Source: Sphaerotilus mobilis
Lineage (GTDB): Bacteria > Pseudomonadota > Gammaproteobacteria > Burkholderiales > Burkholderiaceae_C
Direction: 5' to 3'
Assembly (NCBI RefSeq): GCF_004216565.1
Contig: NZ_SGWV01000010.1
Location: forward strand, 124,001-188,000
DNA length: 64,000 bases
Made by a program: the position numbers and the translations under genes. A model generated the notes under the pieces. That model ran no database searches. It saw only the letters and a list, made by a program, of their open reading frames with translations, and was not told the origin of the DNA. Below, in pieces: positions 21,113 through 33,805 of the stretch; positions within the stretch are counted from its first letter, which is position 1; each line of letters opens with the position of its first letter.

Positions 21113-21223
21113 GCAGAGATCTCCCTGTTTTGAATGAATCTCGATCTTTTCCTTCGAATCAAATGAAGTCTATTCGATGACTGGCTCATTGAATGAGCCA
21201 TTAACCGAAGCGAATGATCGCCT
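21113..21223 (-). promoter_or_regulatory. cas3-cse1 intergenic region with 19-bp operator-like palindrome
   Basis: This 111-bp gap is clearly AT-richer than its flanks. It contains a perfect inverted repeat at 21182-21200 (TGGCTCATTGAATGAGCCA: nine-base arms around one base). There is no T-tract, so an operator is likelier than a terminator. It lies 70-88 bases upstream of the cse1 start, where a promoter for the Cascade operon would be expected. Confidence 0.55.
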
Positions 21224-23884
<2,661 letters not shown>

Positions 23885-24324
23885 GGGCGAACTCCGGTTG
23901 ATCTCTTGATATCGCGCGGGGTCATCGCCGAGAAGATCCGTCGATGGCGAGTGCGACAGCACATCGTATCCACGCAAGCCATGAACGATGGCTCACTCGC
24001 CCCGCATGGCGAGCCTCGCAAGGGGATAGGCCGCAGCAGCAGCTCATCGCCGACAGCGACGCGCGCGACGCGGGCCATGTTGCACCTGGACCAGTCGGTG
24101 CGTTTCGTGAAGTTCCGCAATGGCCAGATCCGGCTGGGCAAGATGATCGCCTTCCGTGACACCCAGGCCCCCGTGCCGGAGCAAGGCACGATGACCGCCA
24201 GGGGCGGGATCAGCAGCACACCGTACGTGAAGACCGACGGTGTGGATCCGAACCACGCAATGCAAAGCAGCATCTGCGCCAGACATGCGATCCAGATCTG
24301 GGCCAGGGCAAGAGTCAGACGCAT
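23885..24324 (-). other. Possible small membrane-protein reading frame upstream of cas3 (unproven)
   Basis: A minus-strand ATG at 24324 opens a frame whose first 55 residues look like two membrane segments (LALAQIWIACLAQMLLCIAW and VFTYGVLLIPPLAVIVP). Beyond that the sequence turns Cys/Arg/Ser-rich and the frame runs into cas3 in another phase, so any real gene is truncated or frameshifted. No family is recognised. I list it because the next 2 kb hold other decayed small membrane ORFs. Confidence 0.25.
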
Positions 24325-24787
24325 GGGGATGAACCATTCATGAGTGTGGCCAGTGACATGGCATGGAGGCCTTCGGTCTGTGGCAAGGGCGCAGTCGTCC
24401 AGTCACTGGGAACTGTCGATCGATCATGGGATGCAATGGCCAATGGTGTGCGCGAGGCAAGCCATCGCGCAACGGCCATTTCGTGGTTGACCGATGCGAG
24501 CAGAGATGACGTTGAAGTTGACATCAGGTCGGGCCCAGGCGAATCGGCGCTGCTTCGCTGAGGCCGTCGAGGTCCTTGAAGAATCCCCCGCAGCTCAATG
24601 GGTCGACGCAGCATCCATGCCGATGGCATGAATCTGACTTCAATCCGCTCTGCGAGGGACGCACTCAGTTTGCGTGCGGCGCATGGTTGCCGTCAATCGA
24701 ACTCGGACGGATCACATCGATGTCATTCAAAGACCCGATCCTTGTGAAGAAAGCGAACGCCCCATGCATGCAACCGCGAGACCACCC
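24325..24787. other. 463-bp stretch without a supportable gene
   Basis: Short open frames occur on both strands but none shows protein-like composition, a ribosome site or a known family. GC is lower than in the neighbouring genes. Nothing recognisable is seen here. Confidence 0.4.
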
Positions 24788-24967
24788 ATGAACACCCTCT
24801 TCGAATTGCTCGCCTGGATCACCGTTGTCGGTTAGGCGTACATCATCTGGGTGGTGCTGGGCCGCTTGGCAGATCGAATCGGCACAACGCGGTTCCGGCT
24901 GGTGGGTATGGTCCTGTTGATCGGGATCATCGTGGGCGCGCCGAACGACCGCAGTGAACGCGATTGA
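24788..24967 (+). pseudogene. Small membrane-protein ORF interrupted by an in-frame TAG
   Basis: ATG 24788 opens MNTLFELLAWITVVG, then TAG at 24833-24835, then the same frame continues AYIIWVVLGRLADRIG and RFRLVGMVLLIGIIVG to TGA at 24967. Reading through gives a 59-codon protein with two or three membrane segments and a basic loop, too regular to be chance. Family not recognised. The simplest reading is a nonsense mutation in a decayed gene; TAG is used as a normal stop nearby (cas2), so general amber recoding is unlikely. There is no strong ribosome site. Confidence 0.5.
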
Positions 24968-25324
24968 TCAACCGCGAGGGAATCGCTCCGCCTCCTGCAC
25001 GTCAATCCGTTCGCCGGATGCCTGCGCACGGTGCGCGCCGCAGGCACGAACGGCCGCGAAGTCTTCTGACGCGCCCTGCAGGCGAATACGCCATCACGTG
25101 CCCTCTGCCTCATGCCCGCAGACAAGCGTCGGGAGGTGCGCTACGCCTCATACTCTAAGCGACACACGGCCGCCCGTAGCTGGTGCATTTCCAGTCCACC
25201 GACGACGCGAAGTCTATGCATGCACGGAGCGAGCCGGGATTCGTGCAATCCCGATGCATTCGATGGAAAGAACAGGCTCACGCGATGAGCCACCACGAAT
25301 CAACGGTTCGGGACCCTTCTGAGG
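24968..25324. other. 357-bp stretch without a supportable gene
   Basis: No frame on either strand has coding character. It separates two remnants of small membrane proteins and looks like degraded sequence of mixed composition. Confidence 0.35.
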
Positions 25325-25501
25325 CTAGCCAAACTCGCCTGTCACTGGACGCATCAGACCTTGATCGACACGGGCACGGACGCCCGCGCCGCCATTCAGC
25401 ACATCCCCCACCCGTCCAATCGCCACGATGAACATGGCGAGCAGCAAGGACTGGTGCGCGACATAGAACAAGGCAAGCCAAGACAGGGCGTCGTGCGTCA
25501 T
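25325..25501 (-). CDS. Small membrane protein, 58 aa, function unknown
   Basis: The minus-strand frame from ATG 25501 to TAG 25325 encodes MTHDALSWLALFYVAHQSLL followed by LAMFIVAIGRVGDVLNGG and a charged tail ending MRPVTGEFG. One membrane helix is predicted (about residues 6-29), with the C-terminus probably cytoplasmic. No family is recognised. It starts five bases below the stop of another hydrophobic C-terminal fragment (25506-25583), so both may derive from one small operon. It lacks an obvious ribosome site and lies in a decayed region, so expression is doubtful. Confidence 0.35.
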   Translation of the reverse strand: MTHDALSWLALFYVAHQSLLLAMFIVAIGRVGDVLNGGAGVRARVDQGLMRPVTGEFG

Positions 25502-25505
25502 GTGG

Positions 25506-25583
25506 CTAGTCGGTCTGGCCGATCAGGAAGGCGATCGCGAAGATCGCGAGTATCAATAGGAAGTCGAGGAGGCGAAGGTCAAC
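25506..25583 (-). pseudogene. C-terminal remnant of a small membrane protein
   Basis: The frame ending at TAG 25506 encodes VDLRLLDFLLILAIFAIAFL then IGQTD, a clean terminal membrane helix. Upstream in the same frame the sequence is Arg/Pro-rich and not protein-like. A second frame over the same DNA reads GKNVFDAMLTFASSTSY before a stop, so a frameshift may separate an original N-terminal part. No start codon can be assigned. Confidence 0.3.
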
Positions 25584-25699
25584 ATTGCGTCGAACACGTT
25601 CTTGCCCGACGCACGGGGTTTCAGGTGGCCGCTGAACGGGCATCCACCGGCCATCGATCCGGTTATGGCGCCAGCGGTCGACACCGTCAGGCTCAACGC

Positions 25700-26041
25700 T
25701 TACGCAGGCGCGCCGGCGTTGTTGTAGCTGTCGAGCGTGCACGCGCCGGCCACGTCGGACAACTTGGCGGCCTGGTGATAGTCCTGCAGGCCCGTCGGCA
25801 GTTCGCCCACGCTCAGGGTCGTGTCGTCACAGTGGCCGGTCCACGTCCAACGGCTGGTGTCGTACGTGGCGGTCAGCGATTGCGCAGCGGGCATCAAGGT
25901 GCCGTAGTCGATCAGGTCGGTGGCCGTGTAGGTGCCGTCCTTGTGCGTGCCCTTGGCATGAAGAAAGCCCAGCAGCGCGAAGCCGTCGGTGTCACTGCTG
26001 CCATAGAGGGCCTACAACTGCCCGTCTTCGAGCAAGAGCAT
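25700..26041 (-). pseudogene. Decayed exported-protein gene with in-frame TAG (3' part)
   Basis: Reading leftward from about 26041, the frame encodes MLLLEDGQL, then TAG (26014-26012), then ALYGSSDTDGFALLGFLHA and further normal-looking sequence (TYDTSRWTWTGHCDD, CTLDSYNNAGAPA) to TAA at 25700. The amber sits where a Tyr codon would fit (GQL-Y-ALYG). Repeated Gly/Tyr/Thr beta-rich segments suggest the C-terminal half of a lipoprotein or periplasmic protein. No signal peptide or start remains upstream, where a receiver-domain fragment on the other strand begins within 100 bases. Family not recognised. Confidence 0.45.
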
Positions 26042-26133
26042 TCGGGGATCGTTGTTGTGGCATGGCAGGTCTCCAGAGTCAGGTGGATGAGGACGTGGCA
26101 CGAATTCTTCGGTGCCATCGGCCTCATGTCTCT

Positions 26134-26298
26134 GATCCGGATGGACTACCCGCCCCGCAACTGCCGGCCATCATCATCACCGGCAACACCGCGCCAGACC
26201 GCCTGCGCGAGGCGCGCCGCGTGCACGCCCACCTGCTGCACAAGCCGCTGGCGCCAGAAACCCTGATTGCGGCCATCGCGGAGTTGTCGGCGGGCTGG
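26134..26298 (+). pseudogene. Fragment of a response-regulator receiver domain
   Basis: The frame encodes DPDGLPAPQLPAIIITGNT followed by RLREARRVHAHLLHKPLAPE and TLIAAIAELSA. This is the second half of a CheY-like receiver: the strand with the conserved Thr (IIITG) and the strand with the conserved Lys-Pro (LLHKPLAP), as found at the end of hybrid histidine kinases. The acidic pocket, the phospho-acceptor Asp and any start codon are missing, and the frame runs on into the next gene in the wrong phase. It is a truncated remnant. Confidence 0.55.
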
Positions 26299-26350
26299 GT
26301 CGGGGCTTGCGCGGAGTGGCTGGCCCACCCACCCCCGCCACAATCCCCCC

Positions 26351-26953
26351 ATGGATCACAGCTTCACCTCCGCCCTCGTCCTGCTGCTGCTGGTGCTCGA
26401 CCCGCTGGGCAGCATTCCGATCTTCATTTCGGTGTTGCGCGGCGTGGCGCCGGAGCGGCGCACGCGGGTCGCTTTGCGCGAGACCTGCATCGCCTTCTCG
26501 GTGCTGGCGCTGTTCATGGTCGGGGGCCAGCACTTCCTGACGCTGATGCGGCTGTCCGAACGTTCGCTGGAGGTGGCTGGCGGGGTGATCCTGATCATCA
26601 TTGCCATCCGCATGATCTTCAAAGGCGGCTCGGAGATCTACGGCAACGACGACTCCGGGCGCGAGCCCTTCATCTTTCCGCTGGCGGTGCCCTTGCTGGC
26701 AGGGCCTTCGGCGATGGCGACGGTGCTGCTGCTGGCGTCGCGCCAGCCCGAGCGGCTGATGGACTGGGCCGGCGCGCTGACCGCCGCCATGCTGATCTGC
26801 GCGACGGTGCTGCTGCTGGCCGAGAAGATCCGCGTCTGGCTGGGTGCCTCGATGGTGTCGGCGATCGAGAAGCTGATGGGTCTGGTGCTGACCGCCGTCG
26901 CGGTCGAGATGATCCTGGCCGGCTTGAAGCGTTATTTCCTGCAGCCGCTGTGA
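26351..26953 (+). CDS. MarC family (UPF0056) integral membrane protein
   Basis: 200 residues with about six membrane segments. ATG 26351 gives MDHSFTSALVLLLLVLDPLG, and the following LDPLGSIPIFISV and LAGPSAMATVLLLAS blocks are the duplicated half-motifs of the family. A conserved Gly-rich helix GGVILIIIAIRMI follows. The physiological role of MarC proteins is not settled; transport of small molecules is presumed from topology. The stop TGA (26951-26953) directly abuts the convergent DUF455 stop (TCA 26954-26956), so the two genes share no spacer. It is preceded by decayed sequence and probably marks the edge of the ancestral backbone. Confidence 0.92.
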   Translation: MDHSFTSALVLLLLVLDPLGSIPIFISVLRGVAPERRTRVALRETCIAFSVLALFMVGGQHFLTLMRLSERSLEVAGGVILIIIAIRMIFKGGSEIYGNDDSGREPFIFPLAVPLLAGPSAMATVLLLASRQPERLMDWAGALTAAMLICATVLLLAEKIRVWLGASMVSAIEKLMGLVLTAVAVEMILAGLKRYFLQPL

Positions 26954-27751
26954 TCACAGCCCGTCGGGCGATTCGAGGTAGGCCAGCTCGGCCTCGCTGA
27001 ATCCGGCGCGAAGGCGCGCCTCGCGGTTGAGCGGCGGGCGCAGCGGCGGGGCCTGGTGGCGTGCCACCAGCTGCGGGTAGAGCGCCAGCGGGTCGAAGCC
27101 TTCCCGTGCGCAGGCCCAGCGGTACCAGCGGTTGCCGATGGCGACGTGGCCGACCTCGTCGCGCAGGATGACGTCGAGGATCTCGACCGCACGCAGGTCG
27201 CCGGCGCGGCGCAGCTTGGCCTGGATCGGCGGGGTGGCGTCCAGCCCGCGGGCCTCCAGCGTGCGCGGCACCAGGGCCATGCGGGCGATGAAGTCCTCGC
27301 GGGTGCGCCAGGTCATCAGCCACAGGCCGTCGTGGCCGGGGAAATCGCCGTAGGCATGGCCCATCGAGGCCAGGTGATCGGCCAGCAGCGTGTGGTGCTC
27401 GGCCTCTTCGGCGGCCACGCGCAGCCAGTCGCGGTAGTAGTCCGGCGGCAGGCCCGGGAAGCGCCAGACGGCGTCGAGCGCGAGGTTGATCGCGTTGAAC
27501 TCGATGTGCGCGATGGCATGCAACAGGGCGGCGCGGCCCTCGGGCGTGAAGGGCGAGCGGGCCGGCACGTCTTTCGGGGCGACGAGGATGGGGCGGGCCG
27601 GGCGGCCGGGCACGCCGGCGGGCTCGGGCAGCACGGCGTTGACGTCCAGCGCCAGCGCATCCACGTCGGCCCACAGCGCGCGCACGGCGCGCACCTTGGT
27701 GGCAGGGTCGGGCATCACCAAGGCCTGCAGGGCCAGCTGTCTCAGCGTCAT
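26954..27751 (-). CDS. DUF455 ferritin-like protein
   Basis: 265 residues. Candidate diiron ligands occur in the order expected for a ferritin-like four-helix bundle: [28 protein letters not shown] and [13 protein letters not shown]. Homologues in beta- and gammaproteobacteria carry the same DUF455 architecture; their substrate is not known. The start at 27751 gives [19 protein letters not shown], matching the usual beginning. The gene is divergent from the gamma carbonic anhydrase gene with 57 bases between starts and convergent with marC at zero distance. Cytoplasmic; no signal or membrane segment. Confidence 0.9.
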   Translation of the reverse strand: MTLRQLALQALVMPDPATKVRAVRALWADVDALALDVNAVLPEPAGVPGRPARPILVAPKDVPARSPFTPEGRAALLHAIAHIEFNAINLALDAVWRFPGLPPDYYRDWLRVAAEEAEHHTLLADHLASMGHAYGDFPGHDGLWLMTWRTREDFIARMALVPRTLEARGLDATPPIQAKLRRAGDLRAVEILDVILRDEVGHVAIGNRWYRWACAREGFDPLALYPQLVARHQAPPLRPPLNREARLRAGFSEAELAYLESPDGL

Positions 27752-27765
27752 CCCTACAATTTTGC
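27751..27765 (+). promoter_or_regulatory. Putative -10 region for the gamma carbonic anhydrase gene
   Basis: TCCCTACAATTTTGC holds TACAAT at 27755-27760, 49 bases before the ATG at 27809. It resembles the argH and mutL promoter cores (CTCCCTAnAAT). No good -35 is seen. Confidence 0.4.
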
Positions 27766-27808
27766 CTTTTGGCCGGTCGCCCAGCGGGCCGTCACACAGG
27801 ACCCACAC

Positions 27809-28333
27809 ATGCCCCTCTACCAGCTTGGCGACGTCGCCCCGCAGATCGCCCCGGACGCCTGGGTCGCACCGAACGCCACCGTGATCGGGCGGGTCGAGAT
27901 GGCCGAGGGCAGCAGCGTCTGGTTCGGCGCCGTGGTGCGCGGTGACAACGAGCCGATCCGCATCGGTCGCCACAGCAACATCCAGGACAACAGCGTGCTG
28001 CACACCGACGAGGGCAAGCCGCTGACCATCGGCGAGCGCGTGACGGTCGGCCATCAGGTCATGCTGCATGGGTGCACCATCGGCGACGGCAGCCTGATCG
28101 GCATCGGTGCGGTGGTGCTCAACGGCGCGGTGATCGGCCGCGACTGCATCGTCGGCGCTGGCGCGCTGGTGACGGAGGGCAAGACCTTCCCGGACGGCAG
28201 CCTGATCGTCGGCAGCCCTGCCAAGGTGGTGCGCGAGCTGACCCCCGAACAACGCGCCGGCCTGGCGCGCAGCGCAGCCGGCTACGTCGGCAACGCGCAG
28301 CGCTACGCGACCCAACTCCGAAAGGTGGACTGA
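27809..28333 (+). CDS. Gamma-class carbonic anhydrase family protein (YrdA-like)
   Basis: 174 residues forming a left-handed beta-helix of hexapeptide repeats ([20 protein letters not shown], then [20 protein letters not shown]). Zinc-binding His candidates lie in NSVLHTDEG and VGHQVMLHG. The family includes true carbonic anhydrases and many members without shown activity, so hydratase function is possible but not certain. ATG 27809 follows a GTCACACAGGACC leader with AGGA eight bases upstream. hslO follows three bases after the stop, so the two are likely co-transcribed. Confidence 0.92.
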   Translation: MPLYQLGDVAPQIAPDAWVAPNATVIGRVEMAEGSSVWFGAVVRGDNEPIRIGRHSNIQDNSVLHTDEGKPLTIGERVTVGHQVMLHGCTIGDGSLIGIGAVVLNGAVIGRDCIVGAGALVTEGKTFPDGSLIVGSPAKVVRELTPEQRAGLARSAAGYVGNAQRYATQLRKVD

Positions 28334-28336
28334 CCC

Positions 28337-29374
28337 ATGGCACGAGCGAAACAACCGGGCCTGGCGATGCTGCCGGCCGATCCGATCGACGGCGGCGAGC
28401 TGCACAAGTTCCTGTTCGAGGGCCTGCCGGTGCGCGGCATCCTGGTGCGCCTGACCGGCGCCTGGACCGAGATGCTGGCGCGCCGCGAGGCGGCCGGCGG
28501 CTACCCCGAACCGGTGCGCCGCCTGCTCGGCGAGATGAGCGCGGCGGCCACTCTGATGCAGGCCAACATCAAGTTCAACGGTGCCCTGATCCTGCAGATG
28601 CAGGGCGACGGCCCGGTGCGCATGGCGGTCGCCGAGGTCCAGCCCGAGCTGGCCCTGCGCGCCACCGCGACGGTGGTCGGCGAGGTGCCCACGGAGGTGG
28701 AAAGCAGCGGGATCGCCGAGCTGCTCAACGTGCACGGCCAGGGCCGCTGCGCGATCACGCTGGACCCGACCGACCGCAAGCCCGGCCAGACGCCCTATCA
28801 AGGCGTGGTGCCGCTGCACGGTGACCAGCGCGAGCCGCTGCACGCGCTGTCGGAGGTGCTGGAGCACTACATGCTGCAGTCCGAGCAGCTCGACACGCGC
28901 CTGGTGCTGGCGGCCGACGACCGCGTCGCCGCCGGCCTGCTGATCCAGCGCCTGCCGGTGCAGGGCGAGAAGAACCTCGAAGGCGGCACCGCCAGCGGCG
29001 GTCGCAGCAACGAGGACGAGATCGGCCTGAACGAGCACTACCAGCGCATCGCCATGCTGGCGGCCACGCTCAAGCGCGAGGAGCTGCTGACGCTGAACGT
29101 CGACACCCTCCTGCGCCGGCTGTTCTGGGAGGAGGACCTGCGCCGCTTCGAGCCGCAACACCCCCGCTTTGCCTGCACCTGTTCGCGCGAACGGGTCGCA
29201 CGCATGCTCAACAGCCTGGGCCGCGACGAGGTCGACAGCGTGCTGGCCGAACGCGGCCACGTCGAGGTCGGCTGCGAGTTCTGCGGCATCCAGTACCTGT
29301 TCGACCCGATCGACGCCGCCGCGCTGTTCAGCCCGGTGGTGTCGCAGGCCGGGGGTTCGGGCACGGTGCAGTGA
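28337..29374 (+). CDS. hslO: Redox-regulated chaperone Hsp33
   Basis: 345 residues, longer than the usual 290-300 because of an N-terminal extension and an insertion near 217-232 (NLEGGTASGGRSNEDE). The C-terminal zinc switch is intact: CTCS and, about 32 residues later, CEFCG (C-x-C and C-x-x-C). In this family zinc loss and disulfide formation under oxidative stress with unfolding turn it into a holdase. Core blocks ATLMQANIKFNGALILQMQG and MLQSEQLDTRLVLAADD are typical. It is cytoplasmic and convergent with the multicopper oxidase gene. Confidence 0.96.
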   Translation: MARAKQPGLAMLPADPIDGGELHKFLFEGLPVRGILVRLTGAWTEMLARREAAGGYPEPVRRLLGEMSAAATLMQANIKFNGALILQMQGDGPVRMAVAEVQPELALRATATVVGEVPTEVESSGIAELLNVHGQGRCAITLDPTDRKPGQTPYQGVVPLHGDQREPLHALSEVLEHYMLQSEQLDTRLVLAADDRVAAGLLIQRLPVQGEKNLEGGTASGGRSNEDEIGLNEHYQRIAMLAATLKREELLTLNVDTLLRRLFWEEDLRRFEPQHPRFACTCSRERVARMLNSLGRDEVDSVLAERGHVEVGCEFCGIQYLFDPIDAAALFSPVVSQAGGSGTVQ

Positions 29375-29419
29375 CCGGGTCGAGCCGGACCTGGATCAGG
29401 CTCCGGCTCAGCGCCCGGT
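29374..29419. terminator. Possible bidirectional terminator hairpin between hslO and multicopper oxidase
   Basis: GAGCCGGA (29382-29389) pairs with TCCGGCTC (29402-29409), and the outer arms ACCGGG (29374-29379) and CCCGGT (29414-29419) extend the stem. There is no T-tract, so intrinsic termination is uncertain. Position between convergent stops supports a 3'-end role. Confidence 0.4.
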
Positions 29420-31498
29420 TCAGGCCTTGGTGACGGTGAACCAGCGCATCATGTCGTGCTCTTCGTGCGACAGGATGTGGCAGTGGTACACGTACTTGCC
29501 GGGCCGGTTGAAGGTCACCAGCACGCGGGTGACGACGCCAGGCGGGCATTCGACGGTGTCCTTCCAGCCCGTCTCGTAGGGGAAGGGCGCGGTCACCGCA
29601 CGGGCCAGCACCGGCTGCGGCGCAGCCGGGTCGGTGATGGTGACGCCGGTCCAGTTGTTGATCATCGGCTTGGGCGTCAACGTGCAGGTGAAGGTCTGGC
29701 GGTTGAGCACCCGGAAGCGCACCAGGTGCAGGTGCACCGGGTGGGAGTCGACCGATGCGTTCCAGAACTCCCAGACCTCGGTGACGCTGGTCTGCCCGGC
29801 GGGGATCACGACGTTCTCGGTGGACGGCTCATGGAAGCCCAGCGTGCCCGCCGCGACGGTGCCCAGCAGCGGCATGATGCGGCCGAACTCGTCGCTGCCC
29901 TCGCCCAGCAGGACGCGGCGCACCGGCGCACCCGCCGGCACGCGCAGGGCCGGCAGACGCGGTGCGGACGAGGGCGTGCCGGCCGGCTTGCCCAGGGGCA
30001 CCCAGCCGCGCAGCACGGTCTTGTCCTCGATGGGCGCGAGCTTGGGGTAAGCGCGGTCGAAGGCCTTGGTCACCTTGAAGGCCATGACCTCGTCAGGACC
30101 GCTGCCGGGCACCACGGGGGCGCCCAGCGGGTAAGGCGTCGGGGCGGTGTTGCGCAACACGACGGTCGCGTTGGCGGCCAGTCCGGCGAAGTTGATCACC
30201 AGGTCGTAGCGCTCGCCCGGCCCGATCGTGAGGGTGCGCAGCATCGGCGCGTTGTTGCCAAAGCCCATGTCGGTGCCGATCAGGCGGAAGCCCAGGAAAG
30301 GGCCGACGCCGCCGGTGGTGTCGAAGGTGAGCGTGTAGAAGCGCGAGTCCGAGCCGTTGAGCAGGCGCAGCCGGTAGGGCCGCGGCTCGACGTCGAGCTT
30401 GGGCCAGACCACGCCGTTGACGCAGATGACGTCGCCGTACATCTCCGGCAAGTGGGTCGGCAGGCTGGGATCCAGGCCTTCGGTGGGCACCGGCGCCAGG
30501 ATGGAGTCGGCCGGGTAGGCGAACTGGCCGTCGGCGTCGAAGACCTTGTCCTGAAGGACCAGGCCGACCTCGTGCGGGCCGCTGGGCAACAGGTTGCGGC
30601 GGATCAGCTCGGCCTCGTTGCTGTCACGCACCACGTAGGCCCCGGCCAGACCGGCGTAGGCGTTCAGGCGGGTCAGGCCTTCGGCGTGGTCGTGGTACCA
30701 GGTCAGCGAGGCTTCTTCGGTGTTGTCGTACTGGTAGCGGATCGAGCCGTCGTTGGCCAGGATGTCGCCGTTGACGCCGACATCGCCGGGCGTGCCCAGC
30801 TGGATGCCGGGGCCGGTCTGACGACGGCGCGGCGTGACCCACTGGTCGGGCACGCCGTCGAATTCGGCCATGGTGTCGCCGCCATGGTGGTGGGTGGCGA
30901 TCGGCACGCCGTCGATCGGGTTGTTGGCCGGATCGTTCTGCAGCATCACGGTCTGGTCGACCGGGAGGATGTGCGGCAGCGGCTGACCCTGCGCATCGAC
31001 CAGATCGTTGCGCCAGTTGACCTGGATCGGCGAGCCCTGCTGGACCACGAAGCTGCGGCCAGGATGGCTCACCTGCGGCTGCCCGCTGACCGGGTCGACG
31101 GGACCGTAGCCCCATGCGGTGGTCAGCAGTGGCGCGCCGGCACGGCGGATGCCCAGCACGTTGGCCTGCACCTGACCGGCCGCCACGGTGTAGGCGTTGC
31201 CGCCGGCCACGTCAGGCCGGTAGATGAAGCCCGGCGCCGTCAGGCTGGGCAGCGGGTTGCTGAAGCGGGCGGCCCACGCGGCGTCCCAGATGGCCAGGTC
31301 GGTCGCGCCGGCCCAGGTGCTGACCCGGGCGTTGCCGGCGGTCTGCGCCAGCGCATTGCCCGCGCCGATCAGCCCGAGGCCGAGGCCGGCGCCGGTCCAA
31401 CCCAGAAACCGCCGCCGACCGGGTTCGGCCAGCTCGGTCTGTGCGTTCACCGGAGATTCGCTGCGACGCCCCGTCTGCGTCTTGTGGTCGTTGTTCAT
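29420..31498 (-). CDS. Tat-exported multicopper oxidase (CotA/PhsA-like)
   Basis: 692 residues from ATG 31498 (AGGA upstream). A Tat signal RRRFLGWTG (28-36) precedes a hydrophobic stretch ending in NALA. All four copper-ligand motifs are present: THHHGGD (about 202-208), WYHDHAEG (267-274), HPVHLH (586-591) and HCHILSHEEHDMM (672-684), so the type 1 site and the trinuclear cluster are complete. The enzyme would oxidise a phenolic, metal or pigment substrate in the periplasm while reducing oxygen to water. It is divergent from a cytochrome c fusion gene 300 bases away, which may be its electron partner. Manganese oxidation is conceivable in a Leptothrix relative, but this protein is not recognisable as MofA. 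Confidence 0.93.
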   Translation of the reverse strand: MNNDHKTQTGRRSESPVNAQTELAEPGRRRFLGWTGAGLGLGLIGAGNALAQTAGNARVSTWAGATDLAIWDAAWAARFSNPLPSLTAPGFIYRPDVAGGNAYTVAAGQVQANVLGIRRAGAPLLTTAWGYGPVDPVSGQPQVSHPGRSFVVQQGSPIQVNWRNDLVDAQGQPLPHILPVDQTVMLQNDPANNPIDGVPIATHHHGGDTMAEFDGVPDQWVTPRRRQTGPGIQLGTPGDVGVNGDILANDGSIRYQYDNTEEASLTWYHDHAEGLTRLNAYAGLAGAYVVRDSNEAELIRRNLLPSGPHEVGLVLQDKVFDADGQFAYPADSILAPVPTEGLDPSLPTHLPEMYGDVICVNGVVWPKLDVEPRPYRLRLLNGSDSRFYTLTFDTTGGVGPFLGFRLIGTDMGFGNNAPMLRTLTIGPGERYDLVINFAGLAANATVVLRNTAPTPYPLGAPVVPGSGPDEVMAFKVTKAFDRAYPKLAPIEDKTVLRGWVPLGKPAGTPSSAPRLPALRVPAGAPVRRVLLGEGSDEFGRIMPLLGTVAAGTLGFHEPSTENVVIPAGQTSVTEVWEFWNASVDSHPVHLHLVRFRVLNRQTFTCTLTPKPMINNWTGVTITDPAAPQPVLARAVTAPFPYETGWKDTVECPPGVVTRVLVTFNRPGKYVYHCHILSHEEHDMMRWFTVTKA

Positions 31499-31798
31499 GG
31501 TGTTGTCCTGTGGATGACTCGGGTCGGGCTCGTGGGCCACGACGTGTTTCAGATGAAACCCAAGCCATACGTTAGGAAAACTACGTCAGAACAGTCTTGT
31601 CGATTCCTGAAAGTCGCTCTACCGGAACCCAGGATGAATTGACATCACGCCCTCGCGGATTGAAGACTTATGTTTATTCCATGAGTAAAACCTGAGTTCT
31701 CAACGCCTGGACCCCGTTTGGTCGATGTCCGGGTATGACATTTCTCACGCCATCGCCCGCACCCGATTGATTTAGATTCTCTAAACACTAGATTGAAC
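31499..31798. promoter_or_regulatory. Divergent promoter region with TTTAGA/TCTAAA palindrome
   Basis: This is a 300-bp AT-richer gap between the divergent multicopper oxidase and cytochrome fusion genes. A perfect inverted repeat TTTAGATTCTCTAAA (31771-31785) lies 14 bases before the likely cytochrome start, placed like an operator or -10 overlap. No ORF or sigma-70 pair is convincing. Confidence 0.4.
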
Positions 31799-33673
<1,875 letters not shown>

Positions 33674-33805
33674 ATCCGAGCCGGATGCGGCTCGCCCCTG
33701 CGCATTTGCGGATCAGGCTTCACGGACGGTGCCGATACACTTTCGCTCCTGCTCGCCGGCGCTCCGAGAGCGCCCGACCGACCCACACTCCTCACAAGGA
33801 CATCC

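Noticed and set aside
24862-25031. Riboswitch upstream of gcl
   Set aside because: The interval is the divergent region shared with module B and contains the 83-bp repeat; no aptamer-like fold was recognised.
24788-26041. Genome-wide amber recoding suggested by two in-frame TAG codons
   Set aside because: TAG ends several intact genes here, including cas2; decay is simpler.
29420-31498. Multicopper oxidase as the Leptothrix manganese oxidase MofA
   Set aside because: Length and domain order fit CotA/PhsA-type enzymes; MofA is recalled as a much larger protein.
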